DNA of 64,000 nt from Aureimonas sp. AU20. GTDB lineage: Bacteria; Pseudomonadota; Alphaproteobacteria; Rhizobiales; Rhizobiaceae. The stretch is taken from assembly GCF_001442755.1 (NCBI RefSeq), contig NZ_CP006367.1, positions 186,001 to 250,000 of the forward strand. The letters are read 5' to 3'. The translations under genes were made by a program, and so were the position numbers. The notes beneath the pieces were generated by a model, which had not been told where the DNA came from, did not search any database, and was given only the letters and a program-made list of their open reading frames with translations. Below, piece after piece: positions 18,076 through 26,254 of this stretch (its first letter is position 1; the number at the start of each line of letters is the position of its first letter).

Positions 18076-18299
18076 CAATCGTCCAACGGAAGGGCGACGC
18101 AGGCTTTCCCTCAGAATTTACCGGCCGTTCGCCCGGACTGGGTGGATCAGACCACCGCTTTCGTTCCAACTAGAGAACGAAGGGCCTCTCGCGCATCAAG
18201 ATCGGCGCATATGCGTACTGCACCTTCCTCGGCAGCCTCGCGAGGTACTTGATGCTTCCACAGAGCGACCCTGCCAGACGGCAAGTGGCATCCGTCCAC
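18076..18299. other. Non-coding gap, possible degraded sequence
   Basis: No supported gene. A minus-strand frame at 18147-18332 (61 codons, with a plausible composition and the run WKHQVPREAAEEGAVRI) could be the tail of a lost gene, but I recognise no family and it runs into the direct repeat. Confidence 0.4.
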
Positions 18300-18380
18300 A
18301 GGAGTGGTACACACGACCTTGGAAAGCAACATTCAAGCTGTTGTTTTTGTTAGGGTGGCATCAGAAAAGGGGCAATCCTT
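18300..18380 (+). repeat. Right copy of the 81-bp imperfect direct repeat
   Basis: Gap-free partner of 3663-3743, 64 of 81 identical by hand count, in the same orientation. It lies about 100 bases before the integrase remnant and is followed at once by a dyad (18382-18411). The copy-specific differences are clustered in the middle, with both ends conserved. Confidence 0.7.
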
Positions 18381-18381
18381 T

Positions 18382-18411
18382 CCTGAGCAACAATTCCTCT
18401 GATTGCTCAGG
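18382..18411. repeat. Inverted repeat next to the right direct repeat
   Basis: CCTGAGCAA (18382-18390) and TTGCTCAGG (18403-18411) are perfect 9-base arms with a 12-base spacer. It abuts the direct repeat and precedes the integrase remnant, so it could be a recombinase-binding or control site. No T-run follows, so it is unlikely to be a terminator. Confidence 0.55.
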
Positions 18412-18477
18412 GAAGCGAAAGACTTAAGCGATTACAAGGGATTGCGTGGAGCGACCTGTACAACAGGACTGCACAAC

Positions 18478-18805
18478 ATGCCCCTTGCGATGGCCCGTCC
18501 GATGAAGCTTCCCGGTACTAAAAACCAGCAGTTCGTCCAGCGCATCCCGGCCGACGTAAAGGCGAAGGTGCGGGGGGATGAAGCTAGCAATCCCGCTCCG
18601 GGCCCAGACCGTTGCTATGACGGACTCGCAAACCCTCCCCGACGTTAGCCTTTCGTTTCGGACGACCGATCCCGCAGACCCTAGGAAGGCTCGCGGGCGC
18701 AACCGTGCGCGTCACGAGATGCGCTCCAACATCAAGGGTGCGGCAGGGGTGGTGCGCTACGACGTCAGCCAGAGCCTACCGCAAGGGAGCCTGACCCAAT
18801 TATGA
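18478..18805 (+). pseudogene. N-terminal remnant of a tyrosine recombinase (phage-type integrase), frameshifted
   Basis: The ATG at 18478 opens MPLAMARPMKLPGTKNQQFVQRIPADVKAKV (split here as an N-terminal arm), which resembles the N-terminal domain of integrases of the type MxRPxxLxGs.nyyfRkRvPaDvk. After the G-run 18572-18577 the frame shifts; removing one G joins it to MKLAIPLRA...VSLSFRTTDPADPRKARGR, the next integrase segment (SLRTrDPaeAk). Nothing of the core or catalytic domain (R, H-x-x-R, Y) remains after 18805. It marks a former mobile element at the edge of the island. Confidence 0.7.
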
Positions 18806-18886
18806 ATGTCGAGAGGTAGGGTCGTATCAGAAGGATACCCATAGAGTGCGTTCGTGGTAAGCGCACGAGGCGCGTCATAGCGCTGC

Positions 18887-19189
18887 TCAGACACAAATCC
18901 GAAGATCGTCACGCGGGCGGGCGCCAATTACTCCGCCAAGCGCCGGCACGATGCGGTGCTCGCAAATGCGGGCGATCGAGAAGTCGCCCCTGTCCACTTC
19001 GCGGAAGATGATACGCGAAATCGGAAAACCGGCGATGACAAAGAAGATGTCGACACCCACGAGCCCGCCTGGCAAACGGGCAGCGTGGAACAAAACTGCG
19101 GCCAAGACGGCAATGCAGCGCAACCCGTGGATGTTGGGCCTGTAAGCACGCGGGTCGGCTATGCCCTGTGCCTTCGTAGCTACGATCAT
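18887..19189 (-). pseudogene. Acyltransferase-3 (OafA/YrhL-type) N-terminal fragment
   Basis: About 70 residues match the first part of membrane acyltransferase-3 proteins: YRPNIHGLRCIAVLAAVLFH, then GGLVGVDIFFVIAGF and FSIARICEHRI. Here the catalytic histidine of the RAIAV..FH motif is present. After HRI the sequence diverges and stops at 18887, where a full protein would continue for 300 residues or more. These enzymes acylate sugars of surface polymers. The fragment points away from the intact ligase-carrier-acyltransferase gene at 19405. Confidence 0.7.
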
Positions 19190-19404
19190 TGGCGGAGCGA
19201 GTTCGTAAGCGCGGTCAACTGCACGGCCCGGGGGTTTCTCGCATTATATGGACGCACCCGTTCGGCGTGTCGCCTCTCTCGCAATTGCCGCAAGAGAGGT
19301 ATGCAATGCAATATGTGCTATAGATGATTCAGTAAGCTATCCAGATCCGCGCCATCCTCCACAAAGCCCGGTCTAGCTACATACCAACGCATCGGAGTGT
19401 CCCG

Positions 19405-21876
19405 TTGGACCGTCTAGCAGGAAACATCCCGCCTCGTTCGATCGCCGTGACGGCAGTAATTGCAAAGTCTTCTGTAGACTTCGTGGAGGCGGCGTTCGAA
19501 CTCTATGAAAAGCGCCGACCTTTCTTGATCGTTTCGGCAAGCGGAGTAAGCGAAAAGCGGCCTGGTCTTGAGCTTGTCGATGTGATCGAGCCGGACGACC
19601 GGACGGGTTGGGTATCCGGCTTGCGAAGATTCCCTGGCGGCTCCGATATAGCGCAGGTGACCTTCACCTCGGGTACGACGGGCATGCCGAAGGGCATCTG
19701 TTTAACCTACGAGGCCCTCAACGACACGGTAGAGCGCCTCAATACAGTGATGTCCCTCGACGGTTCCGTGCGCGAGTATGTCGGGGTTCCGCCGAACTAC
19801 TCCTTCGGGTTGGGACGGTTCCGAGCTTGTGCGGCCGTTGGCGGTCAGGCCTTCATCCCCCCACGCGGCTTCGATGTCGGTGAAATCGCCGCCATGCTTC
19901 GGCGTGAAGAAATCAACGCGCTTTCGGCCGTACCGACGCTGCTGCGAATTCTCCTCAAGAATGCCGACGCGATCGGATCGTCCGGGCGCAACATGCGGTG
20001 GATCGAAATTGGCAGTCAGTACATGTCGCGCTCGGAAAAAGAGGCGTTGAAGGCGCTCTTTCCCAATGCGCGCATCGTGCAACATTACGGTTTGACCGAA
20101 GCGTCCCGCACGACTTTCCTCGATTTGACCGCCACGGATGGTGAGGGGCTGGAATCGGTCGGCCGGCCCGTCGGACAGACCCGCGTCGAGATCGCCGAGG
20201 ACGGACGTATCCGCATCTGCGGGCCGCATGTGGCAAAATTCGCTATGGCCGACGGAGCCTTTTCGCCCCTCACGGATGCGGACGGCTGGCTGACCACCAA
20301 CGATCTCGGCGAGATGCGGGACGGCAATCTTTTCTACCAAGGCCGAGCCGACGATCTCATCAATTGCGGCGGCATCAAGATCTCGCCCGAACTGATCGAA
20401 GCCGAGCTGCGCGAGGCGCTTACCCCCTCGCCCGCCGTCTCGCTCGCGCGCATTCCCGATCCGTTGCGCGGGGATGGAATGCTTCTGGCCCATCTGCCGG
20501 GTCCTCATGACGAGGCTGCGTTGCGCGCGGCCACCGAAGCGGTGCTGCGCAAGCGAGGGCTCGTGGTCGGCAATGCGCTGAAGCTAACGCAGGTCGAACG
20601 CTTTCCCGTCACGGCGACAGGCAAGGTGCAGCGGCGCATTCTCGGCGAGAACTTCGTTCGGGAGGAAACCGATCGTTCGCTGCATGACCAGATCGATCGG
20701 GCTATCGCGCCGCAGGACGCCGACACGATACGGGCCCTGTTCGAGGCGGAGTTCAATCGCCCATGTATCCGCGACGAAGACAGCTTCGTTTCGCTCGGGG
20801 GGGATTCTCTGACTTTCGTGGTGATCAGCGCGGCGATCGAGGACCGGTTCGGTAGCTTGCCCAAAGGCTGGGAAGTCCTGCCGCTTGCGAACCTTGAGGC
20901 GCTGTTTCCCAAACCCAGGGAACAGAGTGGCGGGGTCCTCGCCATGCGCTCGATCAGCATGGAAACCGCGATGCGCGCGATCGCGACCCTTATGGTGGTG
21001 GCACACCATACCTTCAAGGCGGAGGTCGGTGCTGGCGTAGACATTCTGATCATGTTGGCTGGGCTCAGCATGGCGCGCGTCCAACGCGCGCGGCTCGTAT
21101 CGTCGAAGCGATGGACGATCCTGCGCGATGTCTTCCTCAAGATCGTGCTGCCCTACTACCTCGTTCTCGTCGCCTTCAGCCTGCGCCGGATGGATGGGAG
21201 CGTCGCGGAGTTCCTGCTGGTCAGCAATTTTGTCGGGCGTGTCGGTAGCTTGCTGACGCCCTTTTGGTTCATTGAGGCTTACATCCAGAGCATTCTGGTT
21301 CTGATTTTATTTGCCTGCATACCAGCGGTCAGAACATTTATTCGCGACCAGCCTGCAAAATTCGGTTTCGCCTTTCTCGCGGCGGCCATTGGCATCAAGA
21401 TCATTGCAATTCTTACGTTCGATCACGACGAACTTCTGAACCGGACGCCCGACCAATTCATCTATCTCTTCGCAATTGGCTGGTGCATATACTTCGCCAA
21501 CACATGGACGCGCACTGCGCTGGTTGTGGGTATCGCCGCCTTTGCGGCATTTCTCAACTATGCTTCGGTGCCTTGGTGGGGCGGTTTTGGGGGTGAAATG
21601 CGTGGTGCTTATAAGTTGGCGGCCGTGATGCTCCTCGTTGCCGTTCCAGTTCTGGTGATGCCGGACTTGGTAAGACGGTTATTCTTGGAAATCAGCTTTG
21701 CAAGTTTTGCTATATATATCTCGCATTCTCTGACCATTCCGCGTCTGCGCGAGGTTATGCCACCAACCATCCTAACAATCGTGTTGGTCGCCATCGGGAT
21801 TGCCATCTCCCACACCATCAAGCTGGCGCTACCCATAGCGAAGACTTATGCAAATCGTCGCGTGCAACAGCGTTGA
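19405..21876 (+). CDS. Fused adenylate-forming ligase, carrier domain and acyltransferase-3 membrane domain
   Basis: An 823-residue protein with three modules. Residues 1-420 are an AMP-forming ligase: FTSGTTGMPKG (87-97), HYGLTEAS (227-234), TTND (297-300), YQGRADDLINCGGIKISP (311-328) and the catalytic lysine K407 in TATGKVQRR. Residues about 435-505 are a carrier domain with the phosphopantetheine serine S468 in LGGDSL. Residues about 512-815 are an acyltransferase-3 domain with roughly ten membrane segments and HH534-535 in the AMRAIA..VVAHH motif. The inferred job is to activate an acid, load it on the carrier and transfer it to a glycan or lipid across the membrane, as the separate Dlt proteins do for D-alanine. 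The TTG start has GGAG seven bases upstream; the ligase N-terminus is short and may have been trimmed. Confidence 0.85.
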   Translation: MDRLAGNIPPRSIAVTAVIAKSSVDFVEAAFELYEKRRPFLIVSASGVSEKRPGLELVDVIEPDDRTGWVSGLRRFPGGSDIAQVTFTSGTTGMPKGICLTYEALNDTVERLNTVMSLDGSVREYVGVPPNYSFGLGRFRACAAVGGQAFIPPRGFDVGEIAAMLRREEINALSAVPTLLRILLKNADAIGSSGRNMRWIEIGSQYMSRSEKEALKALFPNARIVQHYGLTEASRTTFLDLTATDGEGLESVGRPVGQTRVEIAEDGRIRICGPHVAKFAMADGAFSPLTDADGWLTTNDLGEMRDGNLFYQGRADDLINCGGIKISPELIEAELREALTPSPAVSLARIPDPLRGDGMLLAHLPGPHDEAALRAATEAVLRKRGLVVGNALKLTQVERFPVTATGKVQRRILGENFVREETDRSLHDQIDRAIAPQDADTIRALFEAEFNRPCIRDEDSFVSLGGDSLTFVVISAAIEDRFGSLPKGWEVLPLANLEALFPKPREQSGGVLAMRSISMETAMRAIATLMVVAHHTFKAEVGAGVDILIMLAGLSMARVQRARLVSSKRWTILRDVFLKIVLPYYLVLVAFSLRRMDGSVAEFLLVSNFVGRVGSLLTPFWFIEAYIQSILVLILFACIPAVRTFIRDQPAKFGFAFLAAAIGIKIIAILTFDHDELLNRTPDQFIYLFAIGWCIYFANTWTRTALVVGIAAFAAFLNYASVPWWGGFGGEMRGAYKLAAVMLLVAVPVLVMPDLVRRLFLEISFASFAIYISHSLTIPRLREVMPPTILTIVLVAIGIAISHTIKLALPIAKTYANRRVQQR

Positions 21877-22363
21877 GGATGTGCCTGTCTCAAACAAGGT
21901 TCCAGCTTTGAGCCTTACCAAGCTCACTGGTTCTTCTGATGCTTAAGGTCTGAACGGGTAACCGGGCGGCCCTAAGCGAGGGCTTTTCCCTTTGCACAAT
22001 TCCGCAAACTCGGTGGCTGTAAATTTAGCCGCCGATGACAAGCTTGCCCACGCGCTACGCGTTACCAAAGCAGATCGTATAGGTCGCGCCGAAAAACCAG
22101 TCGGCTTTAACTGGCAGTTTGCTGCGATCGCTCGTTTCATTTGGATGATGTCTTGAAAATTTAAGCGCCATTGTTCGCGGAACCATCTTTTCTACAGTTC
22201 GGTGCGCTCTGCCAGTAGGGCGGTGCACCTCATAGACATCTTCGGAAACGTCCAAACGAAGTCTTTTCCGGCCGCTGCGACCAACAGATCGCAGCGGGGA
22301 ACGTAGCATCAGCGCCCTACGAAGACGCGCCATCGCGCCCAGATGCCGACCCTAAGCCCGGCG
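21877..22363. other. Intergenic stretch without a supported gene
   Basis: About 490 bases between two genes that converge here. Short frames exist on the minus strand (21943-22140 and 22055-22333), but their composition is poor, they overlap each other and I recognise no family. I see no tRNA-like fold or clear terminator. Confidence 0.5.
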
Positions 22364-22756
22364 TCAGCGCTCCGATAGCGTCGGCGTTTCAGCGCCGGCC
22401 AAGTCTTCGCGGTCGTGCAGATAGTCCGAAAGCGCCGTGCGCCGGCCTTCCCAGGCATCCGACATCACAGCCTGAATCTGGCGCGCACGCTCGGCCCAGG
22501 CGGGGGAGCGGAAGTGGGGGGGCTCGCGCACGGTCACGTCGTCCACCCGATTGCGCACCAACCGGCAGCCCAAAACTTCCAGGCCGAGCACGAAGTCTTC
22601 CACCGACAGGTCGGACGAGACGGGATAGTCGGCAATATTGACCTCGCGCACCGGAAACAGCCGGCCGCGCAGGATCACGGGCACGAAGCCCGGCGAGGTC
22701 TGGCAGATGCGAAGGACGACGGCGGTTTCAGGATCGGACAGGAAGGAATGGCTCAT
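22364..22756 (-). CDS. Hypothetical protein coupled to the HWE kinase
   Basis: A 130-residue soluble acidic protein that I do not recognise. Visible features are a strand-rich N-terminal half (AVVLRICQTSPGFVPVILRGRLFPV) and a helical C-terminal half (AERARQIQAVMSDAWEGRR). It starts three bases after the kinase stop, so it is co-translated with it. It has no receiver-domain aspartate pattern, so it is not an ordinary response regulator. A role as partner or modulator of the kinase is possible from position alone. Confidence 0.7.
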   Translation of the reverse strand: MSHSFLSDPETAVVLRICQTSPGFVPVILRGRLFPVREVNIADYPVSSDLSVEDFVLGLEVLGCRLVRNRVDDVTVREPPHFRSPAWAERARQIQAVMSDAWEGRRTALSDYLHDREDLAGAETPTLSER

Positions 22757-22759
22757 GGG

Positions 22760-25700
22760 TCACGTCTCCTCGTCCATCTCGAGTTCGCTCAAGGGTGCGG
22801 TGATGCGGCATCGAAGGCCGCCCGGATCGTATGCGAGATCGACCGCGCCGCCCGCCGCGCCCGACAGGCCCATGCCGACCAGCCGCGTGCCGAAGCCCTT
22901 GCGGCTGGGCGGCACGACAGGCGGACCGCCCGTCTCGCACCAATCGAACTCCAGCATGGGCGAAAGGCCGCTGGCGGACGGAGTCACCGACCAGCGGATC
23001 GTCACCCGTCCCTCGGGAACCGAGAGAGCGCCGTATTTGACCGCATTGGTGGACAGCTCGTGGGCGATCAGCGCCAGCGCCATCGCGGCCTTGGGGCCGA
23101 TCAGCACGCTCGGCCCCTCTAAGTCGATCCGCCCGCCGGGATCGTGGGCGGACACCGCGCCGCGCACGATGGCCTCGACCGATCCTGAATCGTGCTGGCC
23201 AATCAGGAGGATCTCGTGCGCGTGCGACAGCGCCTGGATGCGCTGGGAGAGCGTGACGCGCGCGGTCTCGATGTCGGTGGCCGAGCGCAACGTCTGCGTC
23301 GCGATCGACTGCACAACGGCCAGCGTGTTCTTCAATCGGTGAGAGAGTTCGCGCGCCAGAATGCGCTGCTGCGCTTCGGCGCGCTTGCGATCCTCGATCT
23401 CGCTGGCGCAGACCACCGCGCCGCGCAGCCGCCCGGTGGCGTCGCGGATGGCTTCGCCCACGACCTCGATCCAGACCCGGCTGCCGTCCGGGCGCTCCAG
23501 CTGCATTTCCAACGTGGCGCGCTCGGCCTCCCCTTTGAGGATGCGCGGCAGCGGGCAGGCGGACGGGTCGATGGTCCGCCCCTCGCCGTCATAGGCGAGG
23601 AAGAGATGGTCGCCGCCCGGCGCCAGGACGCTGGCGGCCGTGCGGCCGAGGATGGTTTCCATGCGCCGATTGCTGGCGATGACGCGGCTCGTCTTCGCCT
23701 CTGCCAGAAGAACGCCCAGCGGTAGGGCCTGGACCAGCGTAAGAAGGCGCCGCTCGTTGTCGCGCAGCAGCGTTTCGACGCGCCCGCGCTCGATGGCGGC
23801 GCGAATGCGCGCGGCGGCTTCGCTGACGAAGGCGAGTTCCTCCTCCGTCCAACGTCGCGGCCGCGTGTCGCCGACCTCCAGCACGGCCACGAGCCGGCCG
23901 CCTTCGGTCACGGGATGCCGGATGGAGGCGCGCAGGTCCCCCTCCCCTGCCCCGGATTCGCTGGCGTCTTCCACGGCGATCGTCTGGCCCTGACCGAGCC
24001 TCGCCTCGAGAGTGAGGCCCGACGCCTCTCCGCCGGATTGCGAGCTGGCCGGCGCTTCGCCCCGGCGCCATTCGTGGCGCAGGGAGGGCGTGCCGTCTGG
24101 AGTTACGCCGCAATAGGCGGCCTGCGCCACCTGCAGCGCGCCGCCGACCAGTTCGGCCGCGCCGCGAAGCAAGATGGCCTCGTCGTCATGGCGTAGGAGA
24201 AGGTCGCCGAGCCGGGCCAGCGCGTCACGTCGCGCTTCGGACTTGGCGCGGTCGGTCACCTCGACAAACAGGGCCGTGAACCCGTCCTGCCCCGCGGGCT
24301 GCACGACGCCCTCAAAAGAGCGGCCCATGGCCTCCACCGTTCGCAGGAAGCGCAGCGGCTTCTTTTCCTCGACGGCGGCGGCGGCGCCCTTCACCCATTC
24401 CGGGCCGAGATCTGGAAACAGCTCCCGCACCGTGCGGCCGATCACGGCCTCAGCGGACAGGCCGGTCAACTCGCACCAGGCGCGGTTCACCGCCTCGTAG
24501 CGCCAGTCCACCACCGCGCCCGCCTCGTCGCGCAGGAGCCGGCCGAGCACGAAGCCTTCCTGCAGTTCCTCGAACAGCTCGCGCCACTTGCGCTCGCTGG
24601 CGCGCAGGCTCTCGTCGGCATCCATCCGCTCGCGCATGATCGACAGGAAGCGCGCCACGGTGGCGAAGAAGGCGACCGTCTCCTCGTCGAACGGCTTCGC
24701 CTCGTGCCGGCTGAAGGACAGGACGCCCTTGGCGACGCCCTGGCTGAGGATCGGGAAGCCGGCATAGCTGTCGAAGCGCATTTCGCGCGCGATGGCGTGG
24801 CGCGGCTCGTCGCCATCGAGAAGGCTGGAGAGAATCAGCGGTTCTCCGGTTTGCGCCACGATGCCGCAGAGCGGCCATTCCACCGAGGTCTCGGTCAGGC
24901 GCCGGCGCGTGTCCTCGTCCAGGCCGATCTCATGGGTGAGAAAGAGGTGGCAGCCATCGGGCGCGATGTCGAACAAGCAGCATTCGTCGAAGCCGATGAT
25001 CTCGGCCCCCGCCTGCAGAATGGGCCGCAGCCCGTCGCCCGTGGTCGGGGCCGAAAGCAGCGCCGCCGAGACTTCCGCCAGAAGCGCCAGTCGGTGCTCG
25101 CGCTGGCGCTCGGCCGTGCGGTCGCGCAGGATCAGCAGCGAGCCGATGGGCTCGCCGGTTTCGGACACGAGCGGGCGCGTTTCGCTGGAGGCAAGGAAGC
25201 GCGAGCCGTCCCGGCGCGGGCGCCAGCCCTCGCGCAGCGCGTGCCCCTCGCTGCGGGCGCGGGCAAGATCCTGCGCCGGCACGCCGTTCGCCCGGTCCTC
25301 GCGGGTGAACAACCGATCCGCCGAGGCGCCGAGCATCTCGTCCTCGCCCCAGCCGAGAATCGCCTCCGCGCCCCGGCTCCAGGCGGTGATGCGCCCGTCC
25401 CGGTCGAGCGAGAGGATCGCATGGTCCAGCGCGCTGTCGAGAATCATCCGATGATGCCGGTCGACCTCGCGCTTCTGCAGAAGCGCGCGGTCGCGGTCGG
25501 CCACCGCCCGGCGCAGTTCGAGCTGGCTCATGACCTGCCGCGACAAGGCGACGAGCCCTTCGAGCTCGCCCGTGCTCAGGGCGGCGGGCCGGGCCACGTG
25601 GTCCAGCACGCAGAGCAAGCCGAGCACCTGGCCGGCGGGCGTCACCAGCGGCGCGCCGGCATAGAATCGCAGATGCGGCTCGCCGGTGACCAGCGTGTTT

Positions 25701-26053
25701 TGGCGCGTGCGGGGGTCGAGGGTGAGGTCGGGGATGATCAGCGGCTCGGTCTGCGACAGGACATGCCGGCAGACGGACTGCTCGATCGGCGTCTGGCAGG
25801 GGTCGAAGCCGGAGCGCGCCTTGAACCATTGCCGGTCCTTGTCCACAAGGCTGACCAGCGCGACAGGAGCGCGGCAGAGCGTGCGCGCCAGGAGCACGAT
25901 GTCCTCGAAGCCCTGCTCGGGCTGTGTGTCGAGAATGCCGTATTCGGCAAGCGCCGCCAGCCGCGCGGCCTCCGCTGCGCGCCCGTCTTCCCCAGCGCCC
26001 CGGTCTTTCCCGGCGCCCAGGTCTTCCCCAGCCCCTGCCGGCTCGTCTCTCAC
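22760..26053 (-). CDS. HWE-family sensor histidine kinase with alternating GAF and PAS domains
   Basis: A 1097-residue protein without membrane segments. Domains in order: GAF about 36-180, PAS 203-315, GAF 322-475, PAS 486-600, GAF 608-755, PAS 766-885, HWE kinase 896-1090. The kinase has H905 (RELSHRLKN), the N-box HELSTNAVKYGALS (998-1011) and W1038-x-E1040 followed by GFGTRLV, which define the HWE family common in Hyphomicrobiales. The first GAF resembles those of bacteriophytochrome-like sensors but no bilin cysteine could be assigned. The frame stays open far upstream to 27079, opposite a HAD gene; GTG 26053 with AGGGGG upstream is the best start. No response regulator is adjacent. Confidence 0.88.
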   Translation of the reverse strand: MRDEPAGAGEDLGAGKDRGAGEDGRAAEAARLAALAEYGILDTQPEQGFEDIVLLARTLCRAPVALVSLVDKDRQWFKARSGFDPCQTPIEQSVCRHVLSQTEPLIIPDLTLDPRTRQNTLVTGEPHLRFYAGAPLVTPAGQVLGLLCVLDHVARPAALSTGELEGLVALSRQVMSQLELRRAVADRDRALLQKREVDRHHRMILDSALDHAILSLDRDGRITAWSRGAEAILGWGEDEMLGASADRLFTREDRANGVPAQDLARARSEGHALREGWRPRRDGSRFLASSETRPLVSETGEPIGSLLILRDRTAERQREHRLALLAEVSAALLSAPTTGDGLRPILQAGAEIIGFDECCLFDIAPDGCHLFLTHEIGLDEDTRRRLTETSVEWPLCGIVAQTGEPLILSSLLDGDEPRHAIAREMRFDSYAGFPILSQGVAKGVLSFSRHEAKPFDEETVAFFATVARFLSIMRERMDADESLRASERKWRELFEELQEGFVLGRLLRDEAGAVVDWRYEAVNRAWCELTGLSAEAVIGRTVRELFPDLGPEWVKGAAAAVEEKKPLRFLRTVEAMGRSFEGVVQPAGQDGFTALFVEVTDRAKSEARRDALARLGDLLLRHDDEAILLRGAAELVGGALQVAQAAYCGVTPDGTPSLRHEWRRGEAPASSQSGGEASGLTLEARLGQGQTIAVEDASESGAGEGDLRASIRHPVTEGGRLVAVLEVGDTRPRRWTEEELAFVSEAAARIRAAIERGRVETLLRDNERRLLTLVQALPLGVLLAEAKTSRVIASNRRMETILGRTAASVLAPGGDHLFLAYDGEGRTIDPSACPLPRILKGEAERATLEMQLERPDGSRVWIEVVGEAIRDATGRLRGAVVCASEIEDRKRAEAQQRILARELSHRLKNTLAVVQSIATQTLRSATDIETARVTLSQRIQALSHAHEILLIGQHDSGSVEAIVRGAVSAHDPGGRIDLEGPSVLIGPKAAMALALIAHELSTNAVKYGALSVPEGRVTIRWSVTPSASGLSPMLEFDWCETGGPPVVPPSRKGFGTRLVGMGLSGAAGGAVDLAYDPGGLRCRITAPLSELEMDEET

Positions 26054-26254
26054 GGCGCACGCCCCCTGCTGCCCGAAGGCCTCTGCGCGTTCGTAACTTC
26101 CTTTTCGCGCGATGGAAAGTCGCTTCGCGGCCACAGGGGCCGGCTTCGGTATCTCCGGTTGTACTGGGGAGACACTGGCGAGACAAGCTCTGTCGGGTCG
26201 GTCAGGCGACCCTACAAAAGATGGACGAGCCAACCCATCAAAGAGGCCTCGACC

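Noticed and set aside
21943..22333. Two minus-strand frames as a small gene or IS remnant
   Set aside because: They overlap each other in different frames, have no ribosome site and match no family I know.
24704..26254. Long plus-strand frame running into the HAD hydrolase
   Set aside because: It is antisense to the HWE kinase; the conserved HAD protein starts at ATG 26255 with its own ribosome site.
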